A stretch of 64,000 bases of DNA from positions 25,139 to 89,138 of the forward strand of contig CAZUZI010000001.1 in NCBI GenBank assembly GCA_964625015.1, written 5' to 3'. How positions within the stretch are numbered: position 1 is the first letter of the stretch; each line of letters opens with the position of its first letter. Position numbers and translations under genes: made by a program. Shown here in pieces: positions 1 through 7,589 of the stretch. The stretch comes from UBA5209 sp964625015 (lineage in GTDB: Bacteria > Patescibacteriota > Dojkabacteria > SC72). The notes beneath the pieces are model-generated. The model was not told where the DNA came from and did not search any database. It was given only the letters and a program-made list of their open reading frames with translations.

Positions 1-1
1 T

Positions 2-295
2 TCTGTAATCTTAAGAGGAGATAGAATGTGGGAGTTCTTTGATAAATTAGTAAATATTGTATTCCCTCGTGTTAAGGACTTTAGAGGAGTTAACCCAAAA
101 GCTTTTGATGGTTCTGGTAACTACTCTGTAGGAATAGATGATCATACAGTATTTCCTGAGATAGATGCTAATAATATCAAGAGAGTTAGAAGTTTAGAGA
201 TTACAATAGTTACTACAGCAAAGACAGATAAAGAAGGTAAAATACTTTTAGATAAATTTGGGTTCCCATTTAAGAAAGATGTCAACAGAGGCTAA
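2..295 (+). CDS. rplE: 50S ribosomal protein L5 (uL5), 3' part only
   Basis: The frame is open from the window edge, so only about the last 97 codons of uL5 are present; the first in-frame ATG (26) is internal to the protein. uL5 binds 5S rRNA in the central protuberance of the large subunit. Visible family blocks are PRVKDFRG, GNYSVGI, FPEID and ITIVTTAKTD. It heads the usual spc order L5-S14-S8-L6. Its stop codon lies 17 bp inside the next gene, which suggests translational coupling. Confidence 0.95.
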   Translation, partial: SVILRGDRMWEFFDKLVNIVFPRVKDFRGVNPKAFDGSGNYSVGIDDHTVFPEIDANNIKRVRSLEITIVTTAKTDKEGKILLDKFGFPFKKDVNRG

Positions 296-473
296 GGAAT
301 ATAAAGCAAGACAATTAAAGAAAAAGTCTAAGTTTGAATCTAGGGTATACAACAGATGTGAAATCTGTGGTAGATCTAGAGGATATATGAGACATTATGG
401 AATCTGTAGAATATGTTTCAGAAAACTTGCTAGTGAGGGACAGATACCTGGTGTAAAGAAAGCAATTTGGTAA
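279..473 (+). CDS. rpsN: 30S ribosomal protein S14, zinc-binding short form (uS14)
   Basis: A 64-residue protein of the small-subunit head. It has the zinc-ribbon pattern CEIC...CRIC of the short C+ form of S14 and ends in the family signature GQIPGVKKAIW. A longer frame opens at 258, but ATG 279 (MSTEAKEYKARQ) gives the normal length and avoids a non-homologous leader, so I chose it. The start overlaps the end of rplE by 17 bp; rpsH follows 17 bp downstream. No Shine-Dalgarno is visible. Confidence 0.93.
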   Translation: MSTEAKEYKARQLKKKSKFESRVYNRCEICGRSRGYMRHYGICRICFRKLASEGQIPGVKKAIW

Positions 474-490
474 TTTATTAATTAGTAAAA

Positions 491-868
491 ATGAACGATT
501 TAGTAGCAGATTTTTTAGCTAGAATGAAAAATGGAATAGAGAGAAAGAAGGAAGTAGTAGAAGTACCTATTACTAAAATGAATACCGAAATTCTTAAGGT
601 ACTCAAGCAGGAAGAAATGATTGAAGACTTTGAGGTAGGAGATGGTATGATTGAAGTTGTTGTAAAGTACGATGATGGAGAACCTACTGTTGCTCATTTT
701 GATAGAATCAGTAGTCCGGGACAGAGAATATATGTAGCAAGTAAGGAAATAAAGCCAGTAATGAACGGTAGAGGTATCTCTATTATCTCTACACCAAAGG
801 GTTTAATGACAGGTGCAATGGCAAAATCAAAGAAACTCGGTGGTGAATTAATCTGTAATGTTTGGTAA
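491..868 (+). CDS. rpsH: 30S ribosomal protein S8 (uS8)
   Basis: A 125-residue protein that binds the central domain of 16S rRNA and in many bacteria represses the spc operon. It starts MNDLVADFLARMKNG as usual and has the conserved C-terminal block GISIISTPKGLMT followed by GGELICNVW. The length is close to the family norm of about 130. The upstream sequence is A/T-rich without a GGAGG-like site. rplF begins 5 bp after the stop. Confidence 0.96.
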   Translation: MNDLVADFLARMKNGIERKKEVVEVPITKMNTEILKVLKQEEMIEDFEVGDGMIEVVVKYDDGEPTVAHFDRISSPGQRIYVASKEIKPVMNGRGISIISTPKGLMTGAMAKSKKLGGELICNVW

Positions 869-873
869 TTGAA

Positions 874-1416
874 ATGTCTAGAATAGGAAAAGAACCAATA
901 AAAATAGAAGAAGGAGTAGAAGTAAAAGTAGATGGAAAGAGAGTAGTCATTTCTGGTAACAGTAAGGAGATTACTATTTCACTACCAGAAGAGCTTTCTG
1001 CAGAGGTTACAGATGGTTTCATCATAGTAAAAAGATCTAATGATGAGAAACAGAGTAAATCATTACACGGAACATTTAGAGCAATACTTGCAAATGCAGT
1101 AAAGGGAATGAAAGAAGGATATGAGAAGAAATTAGAATTAGTAGGAGTTGGATACAGAGCAAGAATGGAAGGTAGTACGCTCGTAATGAGTCTTGGTTGG
1201 TCTCATCCTGTAAAACTAGAGAGTCCAGATGGTATAACTATTGAAGTTCCAGAGGAGACAAAGATTGTAATAAAGGGATATGATAAACAAAAGGTTGGAG
1301 AGTTTTCTGCAAAAGTAAGAGACATTAGAAGACCAGAGCCATATAAGGGTAAGGGTATTAGATATGAGGGTGAGTATGTAAGAAGAAAGAGTTCTAAATC
1401 ATCAGTAGGAGCATAA
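874..1416 (+). CDS. rplF: 50S ribosomal protein L6 (uL6)
   Basis: A 180-residue protein of two repeated domains that binds 23S rRNA near the factor-binding site. The start MSRIGKEPIKI (ATG 874) is the canonical uL6 N-terminus; an in-frame TTG at 862 would add four residues overlapping rpsH and is less likely. The C-terminal domain shows the family block RRPEPYKGKGIRYEGE. It sits 5 bp after rpsH and 2 bp before rplR in one transcription unit. Confidence 0.95.
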   Translation: MSRIGKEPIKIEEGVEVKVDGKRVVISGNSKEITISLPEELSAEVTDGFIIVKRSNDEKQSKSLHGTFRAILANAVKGMKEGYEKKLELVGVGYRARMEGSTLVMSLGWSHPVKLESPDGITIEVPEETKIVIKGYDKQKVGEFSAKVRDIRRPEPYKGKGIRYEGEYVRRKSSKSSVGA

Positions 1417-1418
1417 AA

Positions 1419-1748
1419 ATGAAAAGAAACAAAACAGATAAAAGATTAAGAAGAAAGATGCATATAAAGAAGACAGTACAGGGTACATCTTCTAAACCAA
1501 GAATATTTGTATTTAAAAGTAATAAATATTTCTATTCTGGTGTTGCAGATGATGATAAAAATATTGTATTAATGAGTAAGATGTCTGATAAGAAGAAGGA
1601 AGAGATTGTAAAAATGGCAAAGGTATTCGCTTCTGATTTGAAAGAAAAGAAGATTGATACTGCAGTATTTGATAGAAGTGGATATAGATATCACGGCCTT
1701 ATAGCAGCATTCGCTGATGAGTTAAGAAGTAATGGAATTAAGATTTAA
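1419..1748 (+). CDS. rplR: 50S ribosomal protein L18 (uL18)
   Basis: A 109-residue 5S rRNA-binding protein of the central protuberance. It shows the basic N-terminus (KRLRRKMHIKK), the block KPRIFVFKSNKYFYSGV and the C-terminal motif FDRSGYRYHGLIAAFADELR. The last segment matches the family signature closely. It begins 2 bp after rplF, and the S5 gene starts about 10 bp after its stop. Confidence 0.95.
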   Translation: MKRNKTDKRLRRKMHIKKTVQGTSSKPRIFVFKSNKYFYSGVADDDKNIVLMSKMSDKKKEEIVKMAKVFASDLKEKKIDTAVFDRSGYRYHGLIAAFADELRSNGIKI

Positions 1749-1758
1749 AATAGAGAAT

Positions 1759-2388
1759 ATGTTTGATAGAAGTAAAACAGAAACAAGAAAAGAGAGATCA
1801 ATGTATGATAAGAAGACAGTCTCTATAAGAAGAGTTGCTAAAGTTACTAAAGGTGGAAAGAGGCTCAGATTTAGTGCAATGGTTGTTGTTGGTGATCATA
1901 ATGGATCTGTTGGAGTTGGACTTGGTAGAGGTGTTGATACAAAGAGTGCTGTAGAAAAAGGTGAAAGAATTGCTATCAAAAAGATGAAGAAGATTCAGTT
2001 AGCTGGTGATACTGTACCACACGAAATTATGTTCAAAGAGGGTGCAGCAAGAGTTATGATCAGACCTGCAAGACCAGGTACTGGTGTTATAGCAGGATCT
2101 TCTGTAAGAACAGTTCTAGAGTTAGCTGGTATTGAAAATGTATACGGTAAATTACTTGGAACTACAGATTCTGTTGCAAGCGCATATGCAACATTTGAAG
2201 CATTAAAGGCTCTTCGAAATGGTAGGGTTCTTGCTAAGATGAGAATTATGAGAGATAGGGTTGAGGCTAAGAAGGAAACAGATAAGGAGAGAAAGATTAA
2301 AGAAGATAAAAAGAGAGCTGCTAAAAGAGCAGAGAAGAAAGATACTAGAAGTAGAGAGTTTAAGAAAGATAAAGTAAGTAAAAAGTAA
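1759..2388 (+). CDS. rpsE: 30S ribosomal protein S5 (uS5) with charged C-terminal tail
   Basis: S5 lies at the mRNA entry side of the small subunit and affects decoding accuracy. The double-stranded RNA-binding domain (VAKVTKGGKRLRFSA...GVGLGRGVDT) and the C-terminal domain (ARPGTGVIAGSSVRTVLELAG) are complete. About 50 residues rich in Lys, Arg and Glu follow, which is longer than the usual protein. The start could be 1759 (chosen, after the rplR stop) or 1801. The next gene is rplO: the uL30 gene that usually sits between them is absent. Confidence 0.93.
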   Translation: MFDRSKTETRKERSMYDKKTVSIRRVAKVTKGGKRLRFSAMVVVGDHNGSVGVGLGRGVDTKSAVEKGERIAIKKMKKIQLAGDTVPHEIMFKEGAARVMIRPARPGTGVIAGSSVRTVLELAGIENVYGKLLGTTDSVASAYATFEALKALRNGRVLAKMRIMRDRVEAKKETDKERKIKEDKKRAAKRAEKKDTRSREFKKDKVSKK

Positions 2389-2390
2389 AA

Positions 2391-2834
2391 ATGTATTTAG
2401 AAAGTATTCCAAGAAGAACAAATAGAAAAGGTAAATCAAAAAGACTAGGTCGTGGATACGGTTCAGGTGTTGGTGGTCATACAGCAACAAGAGGAACAAA
2501 AGGTCAGAAATCTAGAGCAGGACATAAATCTCTACAGTTTTTTGAGGGTGGAAATGTACCATTCTTTAGAAGAATGCCTAAGGCTAGAGGTTTTAAGAAA
2601 ACAGATAAAATAGAAGCTACCACGATCAACTTAGATATATTGGAAAAGAATTTTAAAGATGGAGATACAGTATCTCTAGAGTCTCTTAAGGAAAAGAGTC
2701 TTATCGCAAAGAAAGTAGAAAGTGTAAAGATATTAAGTAATGGAGAGATATCCCAAAAAATAGTATTAGAAAGCATTCCTGCCTCGGAAACAGCTCGTGA
2801 GAAGATATTGAAAGCTGGAGGAACAATAAAGTAA
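2391..2834 (+). CDS. rplO: 50S ribosomal protein L15 (uL15)
   Basis: A 147-residue large-subunit protein. The glycine- and arginine-rich N-terminal extension (KRLGRGYGSGVGGHTATRG) that threads into 23S rRNA is present, followed by the GGNVPFFRRMPKARGF block and the globular C-terminal domain. The length is normal. It starts 2 bp after rpsE and ends 12 bp before secY, a standard arrangement apart from the missing rpmD. Confidence 0.95.
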   Translation: MYLESIPRRTNRKGKSKRLGRGYGSGVGGHTATRGTKGQKSRAGHKSLQFFEGGNVPFFRRMPKARGFKKTDKIEATTINLDILEKNFKDGDTVSLESLKEKSLIAKKVESVKILSNGEISQKIVLESIPASETAREKILKAGGTIK

Positions 2835-2846
2835 CCTCTATACAAC

Positions 2847-4112
2847 ATGAATAAATACATCGAAGTTGTTCGAAGGATTTTCCGAACAGAGGAAATCCGT
2901 AAAAAGATAATATTCTCTTTAATCATATTACTAGCATATAGGTTTCTTGCTGCAATCCCAGTTGTTGGTATACCTGCAGATGCAATAAAGTTACTTTTTG
3001 AAGGAAGTAATTTCGGTGATATGCTTTCTACTGTATCTGGTGGTGTTCTTGAAACTGCATCTATTGCTGCTATCGGTTTAAGTCCGTATATCAATGCATC
3101 TATTATATTTCAACTGCTTGGATCAATTATTCCTAAATTTGAAGAAATGAGAAATGAAGGCCCAGAAGGAAGAAGAAGGATAAGTATGTATACAAGACTT
3201 TTAACTGTACCATTAGCAATTGCACAATCTTTTGTAATATATTCAACACTTAGAGGATTTGGTCTGATAGGGGCTCTGGAGCCATTAACATTAATTGTTA
3301 TGGTTGCAACCTTAACCGCAGGATCTATCCTTGTTATGTGGTTTAGTGAACTTGTATCTGAAAGTGGTGTAGGTGGAGGTTCTTCATATTTAATATTTCT
3401 AGGTATTGTTGCTGGTATACCTGGAACTATTAGTACGAATTTCTCAACAATGGATGCTTTACAGAAGGTTATATTTATTGTTATCACTCTACTCCTTGTT
3501 CTGTCTGTTGTATTCATAACTGAAGCACAGAGGAAAGTTAAAGTCCAGTATTCAAGAAGAGTTCGTGCAGGTGGTGCAATGGATAGCTATATTCCAATTA
3601 AGCTTGTACAGTTTGGTGTTATGCCCGTTATCTTTGCGGTATCACTACTCTCATTCCCACAGCTAATCGGTAAATTTGTACTCAGTAGGGATGTGAATGA
3701 TACTATTATAGATATTACTACTAAGGTGATCGCATTTTTAGATAACCCATATTTTAATAATATACTGACATTTGTCCTTATTGTAGGTTTCGCATTCTTC
3801 TATCTTACTGTTGTATTTAAGACTGATGAATTAGCAGAGAATTTACAAAAACAGGGAGGTTTTATACCTGGTATTAGACCTGGAAAAACAACCTCTAAAT
3901 ATTTAAGAAAAGTTGCATTTAGATTGGCATCCGTTGGAGCGATATTCTTGGGTGTTATATCAATACTGCCTAATATATTTGTATATACAGGCCTGATGAC
4001 CACAGCTGTTATAACTGGTACAGGTCTGTTGATTATGGTTAATGTTGTTCTTGATATTAGAAGGCAGGTATCCTCTATGGTCGTAGTAAGAGACTACGAT
4101 AGGTATCTATAA
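2847..4112 (+). CDS. secY: Preprotein translocase channel subunit SecY
   Basis: The 421-residue pore subunit of the Sec translocon in the cytoplasmic membrane. About ten hydrophobic segments can be traced, and family blocks include LLAYRFLAAIPVVGIP, the TM2 block GLSPYINASIIFQLL, the loop block EGPEGRRRISMYTR and PGIRPGKTTSKYL near the C-terminal cytoplasmic loop. It follows rplO by 12 bp as in most bacteria. A divergent SecD/SecF-like pair occurs at 27772-29513 in this window. Confidence 0.96.
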   Translation: MNKYIEVVRRIFRTEEIRKKIIFSLIILLAYRFLAAIPVVGIPADAIKLLFEGSNFGDMLSTVSGGVLETASIAAIGLSPYINASIIFQLLGSIIPKFEEMRNEGPEGRRRISMYTRLLTVPLAIAQSFVIYSTLRGFGLIGALEPLTLIVMVATLTAGSILVMWFSELVSESGVGGGSSYLIFLGIVAGIPGTISTNFSTMDALQKVIFIVITLLLVLSVVFITEAQRKVKVQYSRRVRAGGAMDSYIPIKLVQFGVMPVIFAVSLLSFPQLIGKFVLSRDVNDTIIDITTKVIAFLDNPYFNNILTFVLIVGFAFFYLTVVFKTDELAENLQKQGGFIPGIRPGKTTSKYLRKVAFRLASVGAIFLGVISILPNIFVYTGLMTTAVITGTGLLIMVNVVLDIRRQVSSMVVVRDYDRYL

Positions 4113-4189
4113 TCATATTGATAAATTGTAGTTGATACCCTATTCTGTATTCAACGGATAGTAGATTAATATAACTATAAGTTAGGCAA

Positions 4190-4837
4190 ATGAAGACTAT
4201 ACTATTTCATGGACCGAGTGGCAGTGGTAAAGATACTCAAGTAGAACTCTTAAAAGATAGGTATGAGTTTGAGAGTATTGCAACTGGTGATATGTTTAGG
4301 AGTATGTACAAACAGGGTGATATAGAGGCTATAAAGGCTCATGGATACTGGTCTAAGGGCCAATGGGTACCGAATGAACTCGTGTATAGTATGCTGAATA
4401 AGTGGGTACGGAAGTTTGATAAGGAGAAGAGTTGGGCATTCATATCAGTTGTTAGAGATCCTGGACAGATTGAGATGTTTGACAAGACTTTAGAAAGTGT
4501 TGGTAGGAAGTTAGATAAATTTGTACATTTTAAGCTCTCTGAAGAGGCTGCAATAGAGAGAATGTCACTTAGATGGATATGTCCAAACTGTGATAGTACA
4601 TATCATGAGAAGTACAAGATAGAGAAGGTAAAGGGGTACTGTGATAGGTGTGGTACAAAGTTGATACAGAGAGAAGATGATCTCCCTGATAGGATAAAGA
4701 ACAGGATTAGGGAGTACAATAGAACTATACAACCTATACTTGAGACATATAAATCTAGAGGTGTTTTAGTAGAGATAGATGCGTCTCCTAGTATTGAAGA
4801 GATCCATAAAGAAGTCGTGTCAAAATTGGGTCTATAG
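4190..4837 (+). CDS. adk: Adenylate kinase, zinc-containing LID, divergent
   Basis: A nucleoside monophosphate kinase converting ATP + AMP to 2 ADP. It has a Walker A loop GPSGSGKDT (residues 8-16), the AMP-binding block ATGDMFRSM and a zinc ribbon in the LID domain (C131, C134, C151, C154). The position after secY is the classic adk location. The usual DGFPRT motif after the central strand is replaced by SVVRDPGQ, keeping one arginine. AMP is the likely acceptor but the motif change leaves some doubt. The 77 bp after secY hold no clear promoter or terminator. Confidence 0.88.
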   Translation: MKTILFHGPSGSGKDTQVELLKDRYEFESIATGDMFRSMYKQGDIEAIKAHGYWSKGQWVPNELVYSMLNKWVRKFDKEKSWAFISVVRDPGQIEMFDKTLESVGRKLDKFVHFKLSEEAAIERMSLRWICPNCDSTYHEKYKIEKVKGYCDRCGTKLIQREDDLPDRIKNRIREYNRTIQPILETYKSRGVLVEIDASPSIEEIHKEVVSKLGL

Positions 4838-5572
4838 TTACTCTATCTTCTGATAACCAAGTACTTCAAAATTCCCTTCTTCTCTTTTGGTTTCTTCTAT
4901 GAAATCATTTATCTCTTCTTTTGAAAGTACTCCACCATTTGTGTGATGCATTAGTGCAGCTTCCTTTTTATCTACAAACTCTGATATTTCAAATCCCACA
5001 GGATTATATCTTGTATAACAGTCTGCAAATAGGAACTCACCAACATAGCAAGGTTTTAATCCTGCTTTTATTTGCTCGGGGAAGAACCCTTTATCTCTGC
5101 AATACGGATATGTAGCATCAACAACCATTTGAGATAGCGTTCTATGATCTCTATGGTTAATCCATCTAGTTTTCTCATCAAAATCATTAATCAACTCAAA
5201 TGGATTCTGAGTGATAATAATATCAGGTTGAAACTCTCTAAGATGATATACAATCTTTCCAATGTTTTCGTATGTGTTTTCTGTTTGTCCATCAGGGAAA
5301 TCAAGATTAAATATCTCATCTTCTTCTAATCCGAGCTCCACACCTGCTTTCTTTTGAGATTCTAATCTAATTTCTTTAAACTTTTCTGTTGAATACTCTG
5401 CCTCATGCATACCTTTATCTCCATTAGTTCCAATTACAGACCTAACTTTTTTACCATCAGCAATTAGTCTTGCAACTAATCCTCCACATATTATTTCCAT
5501 ATCATCAGGATGTCCAAGGAAGATGATAACTCTTTCTTTGTTTCCAAATATTTCGTTATATGAATCTTTCAT
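4838..5572 (-). CDS. PIG-L/LmbE-family N-acetylglucosaminyl deacetylase-like protein
   Basis: A 244-residue predicted zinc-dependent deacetylase. The N-terminal zinc motif GHPDDME (H21, D24) and the later NHRDHR motif are those of PIG-L/LmbE enzymes, which remove acetyl groups from GlcNAc-type substrates. The actual substrate is unknown. It lies in reverse between adk and infA, where methionine aminopeptidase (map) is often found, and so splits the ribosomal super-operon in two. Its stop abuts the adk stop. There is no Shine-Dalgarno before the start. Confidence 0.82.
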   Translation of the reverse strand: MKDSYNEIFGNKERVIIFLGHPDDMEIICGGLVARLIADGKKVRSVIGTNGDKGMHEAEYSTEKFKEIRLESQKKAGVELGLEEDEIFNLDFPDGQTENTYENIGKIVYHLREFQPDIIITQNPFELINDFDEKTRWINHRDHRTLSQMVVDATYPYCRDKGFFPEQIKAGLKPCYVGEFLFADCYTRYNPVGFEISEFVDKKEAALMHHTNGGVLSKEEINDFIEETKREEGNFEVLGYQKIE

Positions 5573-5720
5573 AGGAGGGTTTATGTGGTCAAATTATTTG
5601 TAATTATATACTATATACGGTTGTCTATATATAGAGCTTGTAAATATGCTTTGTTTTTGATATATTAGGGTCGTCTTTGTAAGAATTTAGTGATATTTCA
5701 ACAAAAATAGCCCTAAATCT

Positions 5721-5749
5721 TTGAAAAAAGCATATACTTTTGATATAAT
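5721..5749 (+). promoter_or_regulatory. Sigma70-type promoter of the infA-rpsI operon
   Basis: TTGAAA at 5721-5726 and TATAAT at 5744-5749 are separated by 17 bp, a near-consensus housekeeping promoter. Transcription would start near 5756, about 30 nt before the infA start codon. It restarts the ribosomal operon after the reversed PIG-L gene. Confidence 0.8.
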
Positions 5750-5785
5750 GCTCAGGACTCTATTTAGTATCATATAAGTCACTTT

Positions 5786-6019
5786 ATGACCACAGAGACA
5801 AAGAAAGTTTATGAATTTGAGGGTGAAGTTAAGGAGTGTCTTCCTAATACTAAATTCCTCGTAGAGATAGAAGTAAACGGTGTTAAGCATGAAGTGATAG
5901 GCTATCTTTCTGGTAAGATGAGAATGCACTACATTCGTATCTTAGAAGGGGATAAGGTAAAGATAGAAATGACACCTTATGATAAAACACAAGGTAGAAT
6001 AACATATAGAATGAAGTAA
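5786..6019 (+). CDS. infA: Translation initiation factor IF-1
   Basis: A 77-residue single OB-fold protein that binds the ribosomal A site during initiation. It has the family pattern YEFEGEVKECLPNTKFLVE, GYLSGKMRMHYIRILEGDKV and a C-terminal GRITYRMK. The usual NG...LRxH loop becomes SGKMRMHYIR. It is the first gene of the second half of the ribosomal cluster and has its own promoter upstream. rpmJ follows after 2 bp. Confidence 0.92.
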   Translation: MTTETKKVYEFEGEVKECLPNTKFLVEIEVNGVKHEVIGYLSGKMRMHYIRILEGDKVKIEMTPYDKTQGRITYRMK

Positions 6020-6021
6020 AA

Positions 6022-6138
6022 ATGAAAGTACAGGCCTCAGTAAAAAAGAGATGTTCAGATTGTTATATGGTTAGAAGAAAAGGCCGTATATATGTCTACT
6101 GTAAAAAGAATCCTAAGCATAAGCAGAGACAAGGTTAA
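6022..6138 (+). CDS. rpmJ: 50S ribosomal protein L36 (bL36), 38 residues
   Basis: A very short gene read directly from the sequence: MKVQASVKKRCSDCYMVRR, then KGRIYVYCKKNPKHKQRQG. The zinc ligands C11, C14, C27 and H33 of the C+ form of bL36 are all present. The position between infA and rpsM is the standard one. It starts 2 bp after the infA stop and ends 25 bp before rpsM. Confidence 0.93.
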   Translation: MKVQASVKKRCSDCYMVRRKGRIYVYCKKNPKHKQRQG

Positions 6139-6163
6139 TATTTATTAATTATTTAAACACAAA

Positions 6164-6547
6164 ATGGCAAGAGTAGCAGGTGTTGAAATACCAAACGATA
6201 AGAGATTATGGATCTCCCTTTTAAGCATATACGGTGTAGGTGAGAAGACTTCCAAGAAGATTTGTGAAGAGGTTGATATTGATAGTAATATCTTTGTTAA
6301 AGATCTTAATGAAGGTCAGTTAGATTTGGTAAGAGCATACATAGATAAAAACTATCAGGTAGAAGGAGAGTTAAGACAGAAGATATTTAGAGAGATTAAG
6401 AGACTTAAAGATATAAAGAGCTACAGAGGAACTAGACATAAGGTAGGACTTCCTGTTAGGGGTCAAAGAACAAGACATAATGCTCATACCAGAAAGGGTA
6501 GAAGTAGACCTGTAGGTGGTTTAAATCGTAAATTAGAAAAGACATAG
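6164..6547 (+). CDS. rpsM: 30S ribosomal protein S13 (uS13)
   Basis: A 127-residue protein of the small-subunit head that contacts P-site tRNA and uL5. It begins MARVAGVEIPNDKR, has the helix-two-turn-helix region (SIYGVGEKTSKKI) and the basic tail with SYRGTRHKVGLPVRGQRTR and HTRKGR. The length is normal. rpsK starts 4 bp downstream. No ribosome binding site is visible in the A/T-rich leader. Confidence 0.96.
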   Translation: MARVAGVEIPNDKRLWISLLSIYGVGEKTSKKICEEVDIDSNIFVKDLNEGQLDLVRAYIDKNYQVEGELRQKIFREIKRLKDIKSYRGTRHKVGLPVRGQRTRHNAHTRKGRSRPVGGLNRKLEKT

Positions 6548-6551
6548 CATA

Positions 6552-6932
6552 ATGGCAACAAGTAAGAAAAAAACAAAAAGGACTGTAACATCAGGTGTTG
6601 TAACAGTACAATCAACTTTTAATAACACATTGATATCTATAACAGATGTAAATGGTGAAGTTTTAGTACAGGGAGGTCCAAGCTTAGTAGGCTTTAAAGG
6701 TACAAAGAGAAGTACTGCATTTGCTGCAACAAAGGCAGCTTCAGATGCAGCAGAGAAGGCAATTAAGAAATATGGACTTAAAGAGGTTAAGGTTATAGTT
6801 AGTGGACCTGGTGCAGGTAGAAACGCAGCAGTTAAGGGTTTAGATTCTGCTGGTTTAAAGATTACAACCCTTTTAGATAGGACTCCACTTCCACATAATG
6901 GATGTAGACCAAGAAAAGCTCCTAGAAAGTAA
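6552..6932 (+). CDS. rpsK: 30S ribosomal protein S11 (uS11)
   Basis: A 126-residue protein of the small-subunit platform near the E site. Family blocks include TVQSTFNNTLISITD, GFKGTKRSTAFAA, SGPGAGRNAAVKGL and the C-terminal DRTPLPHNGCRPRKAPRK. The usual length and place (S13-S11-S4-RpoA) are kept. It ends 21 bp before rpsD. Confidence 0.96.
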   Translation: MATSKKKTKRTVTSGVVTVQSTFNNTLISITDVNGEVLVQGGPSLVGFKGTKRSTAFAATKAASDAAEKAIKKYGLKEVKVIVSGPGAGRNAAVKGLDSAGLKITTLLDRTPLPHNGCRPRKAPRK

Positions 6933-6953
6933 TAATATTTATAATATATTTTA

Positions 6954-7565
6954 ATGGGTAGATATACAGGACCAAAAGAAAGATTAAGTAGAAGAGAGGG
7001 TGTAGAACTACACCTTAAAGGTTCAAGATCTTTCGGTGAGAAAACCGGATTAAAGAGAAAGCCTTTTGTACCTGGGCAGCACGGTAGTAAGAGAAAAGCT
7101 AGACTTTCTAACTACGGTTTGCAGCTTAGAGAAAAGCAGAAGGTAAAGAGAACATACGGTATTAGAGAGAATCAATTTAGAAATATATATCTTGAGTCTA
7201 ATAGGAGATCTAAGGTATATAACAGTGATAAAGGTCTTGAGCTTTTAAGAATGCTTGAATTAAGAGTGGATAATGTACTCTACTTAGCAGGTTTAGCTCC
7301 TTCAAGAGCTGCTGCAAGGCAGTATATTGTACATGGTCATGTACTTCTTAATGGAAAGAAATTTACAGTTCCATCTTTTGAAATGAAAGAGGGAGACAGT
7401 ATTGAATTAAAGGAAGCAAAGCTTGCTCCTATTGAGAAATTGTTTACATCCCCTGAGTGGATAGAAACAGAGAGTAACAAGGCAAGAGTAGCTAGGCTGC
7501 CAATTAGAGATGAGATAGATGAGGGTATTCGTGAGAACCTCATTATTGAGTACTACTCTAGATAA
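6954..7565 (+). CDS. rpsD: 30S ribosomal protein S4 (uS4)
   Basis: A 203-residue 16S rRNA assembly protein. The N-terminal region (MGRYTGPKERLSRREG, PGQHGSKRKARLSNYG) has no zinc cysteines, so it is the C- form. The S4 RNA-binding domain is clear (RVDNVLYLAGLAPSRAAARQ, VHGHVLLNGK). The protein ends in YYSR as is common. In many bacteria S4 represses the alpha operon. The leader is A/T-rich. Confidence 0.96.
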   Translation: MGRYTGPKERLSRREGVELHLKGSRSFGEKTGLKRKPFVPGQHGSKRKARLSNYGLQLREKQKVKRTYGIRENQFRNIYLESNRRSKVYNSDKGLELLRMLELRVDNVLYLAGLAPSRAAARQYIVHGHVLLNGKKFTVPSFEMKEGDSIELKEAKLAPIEKLFTSPEWIETESNKARVARLPIRDEIDEGIRENLIIEYYSR

Positions 7566-7589
7566 TTAATAATTTGTTTTATACATACA

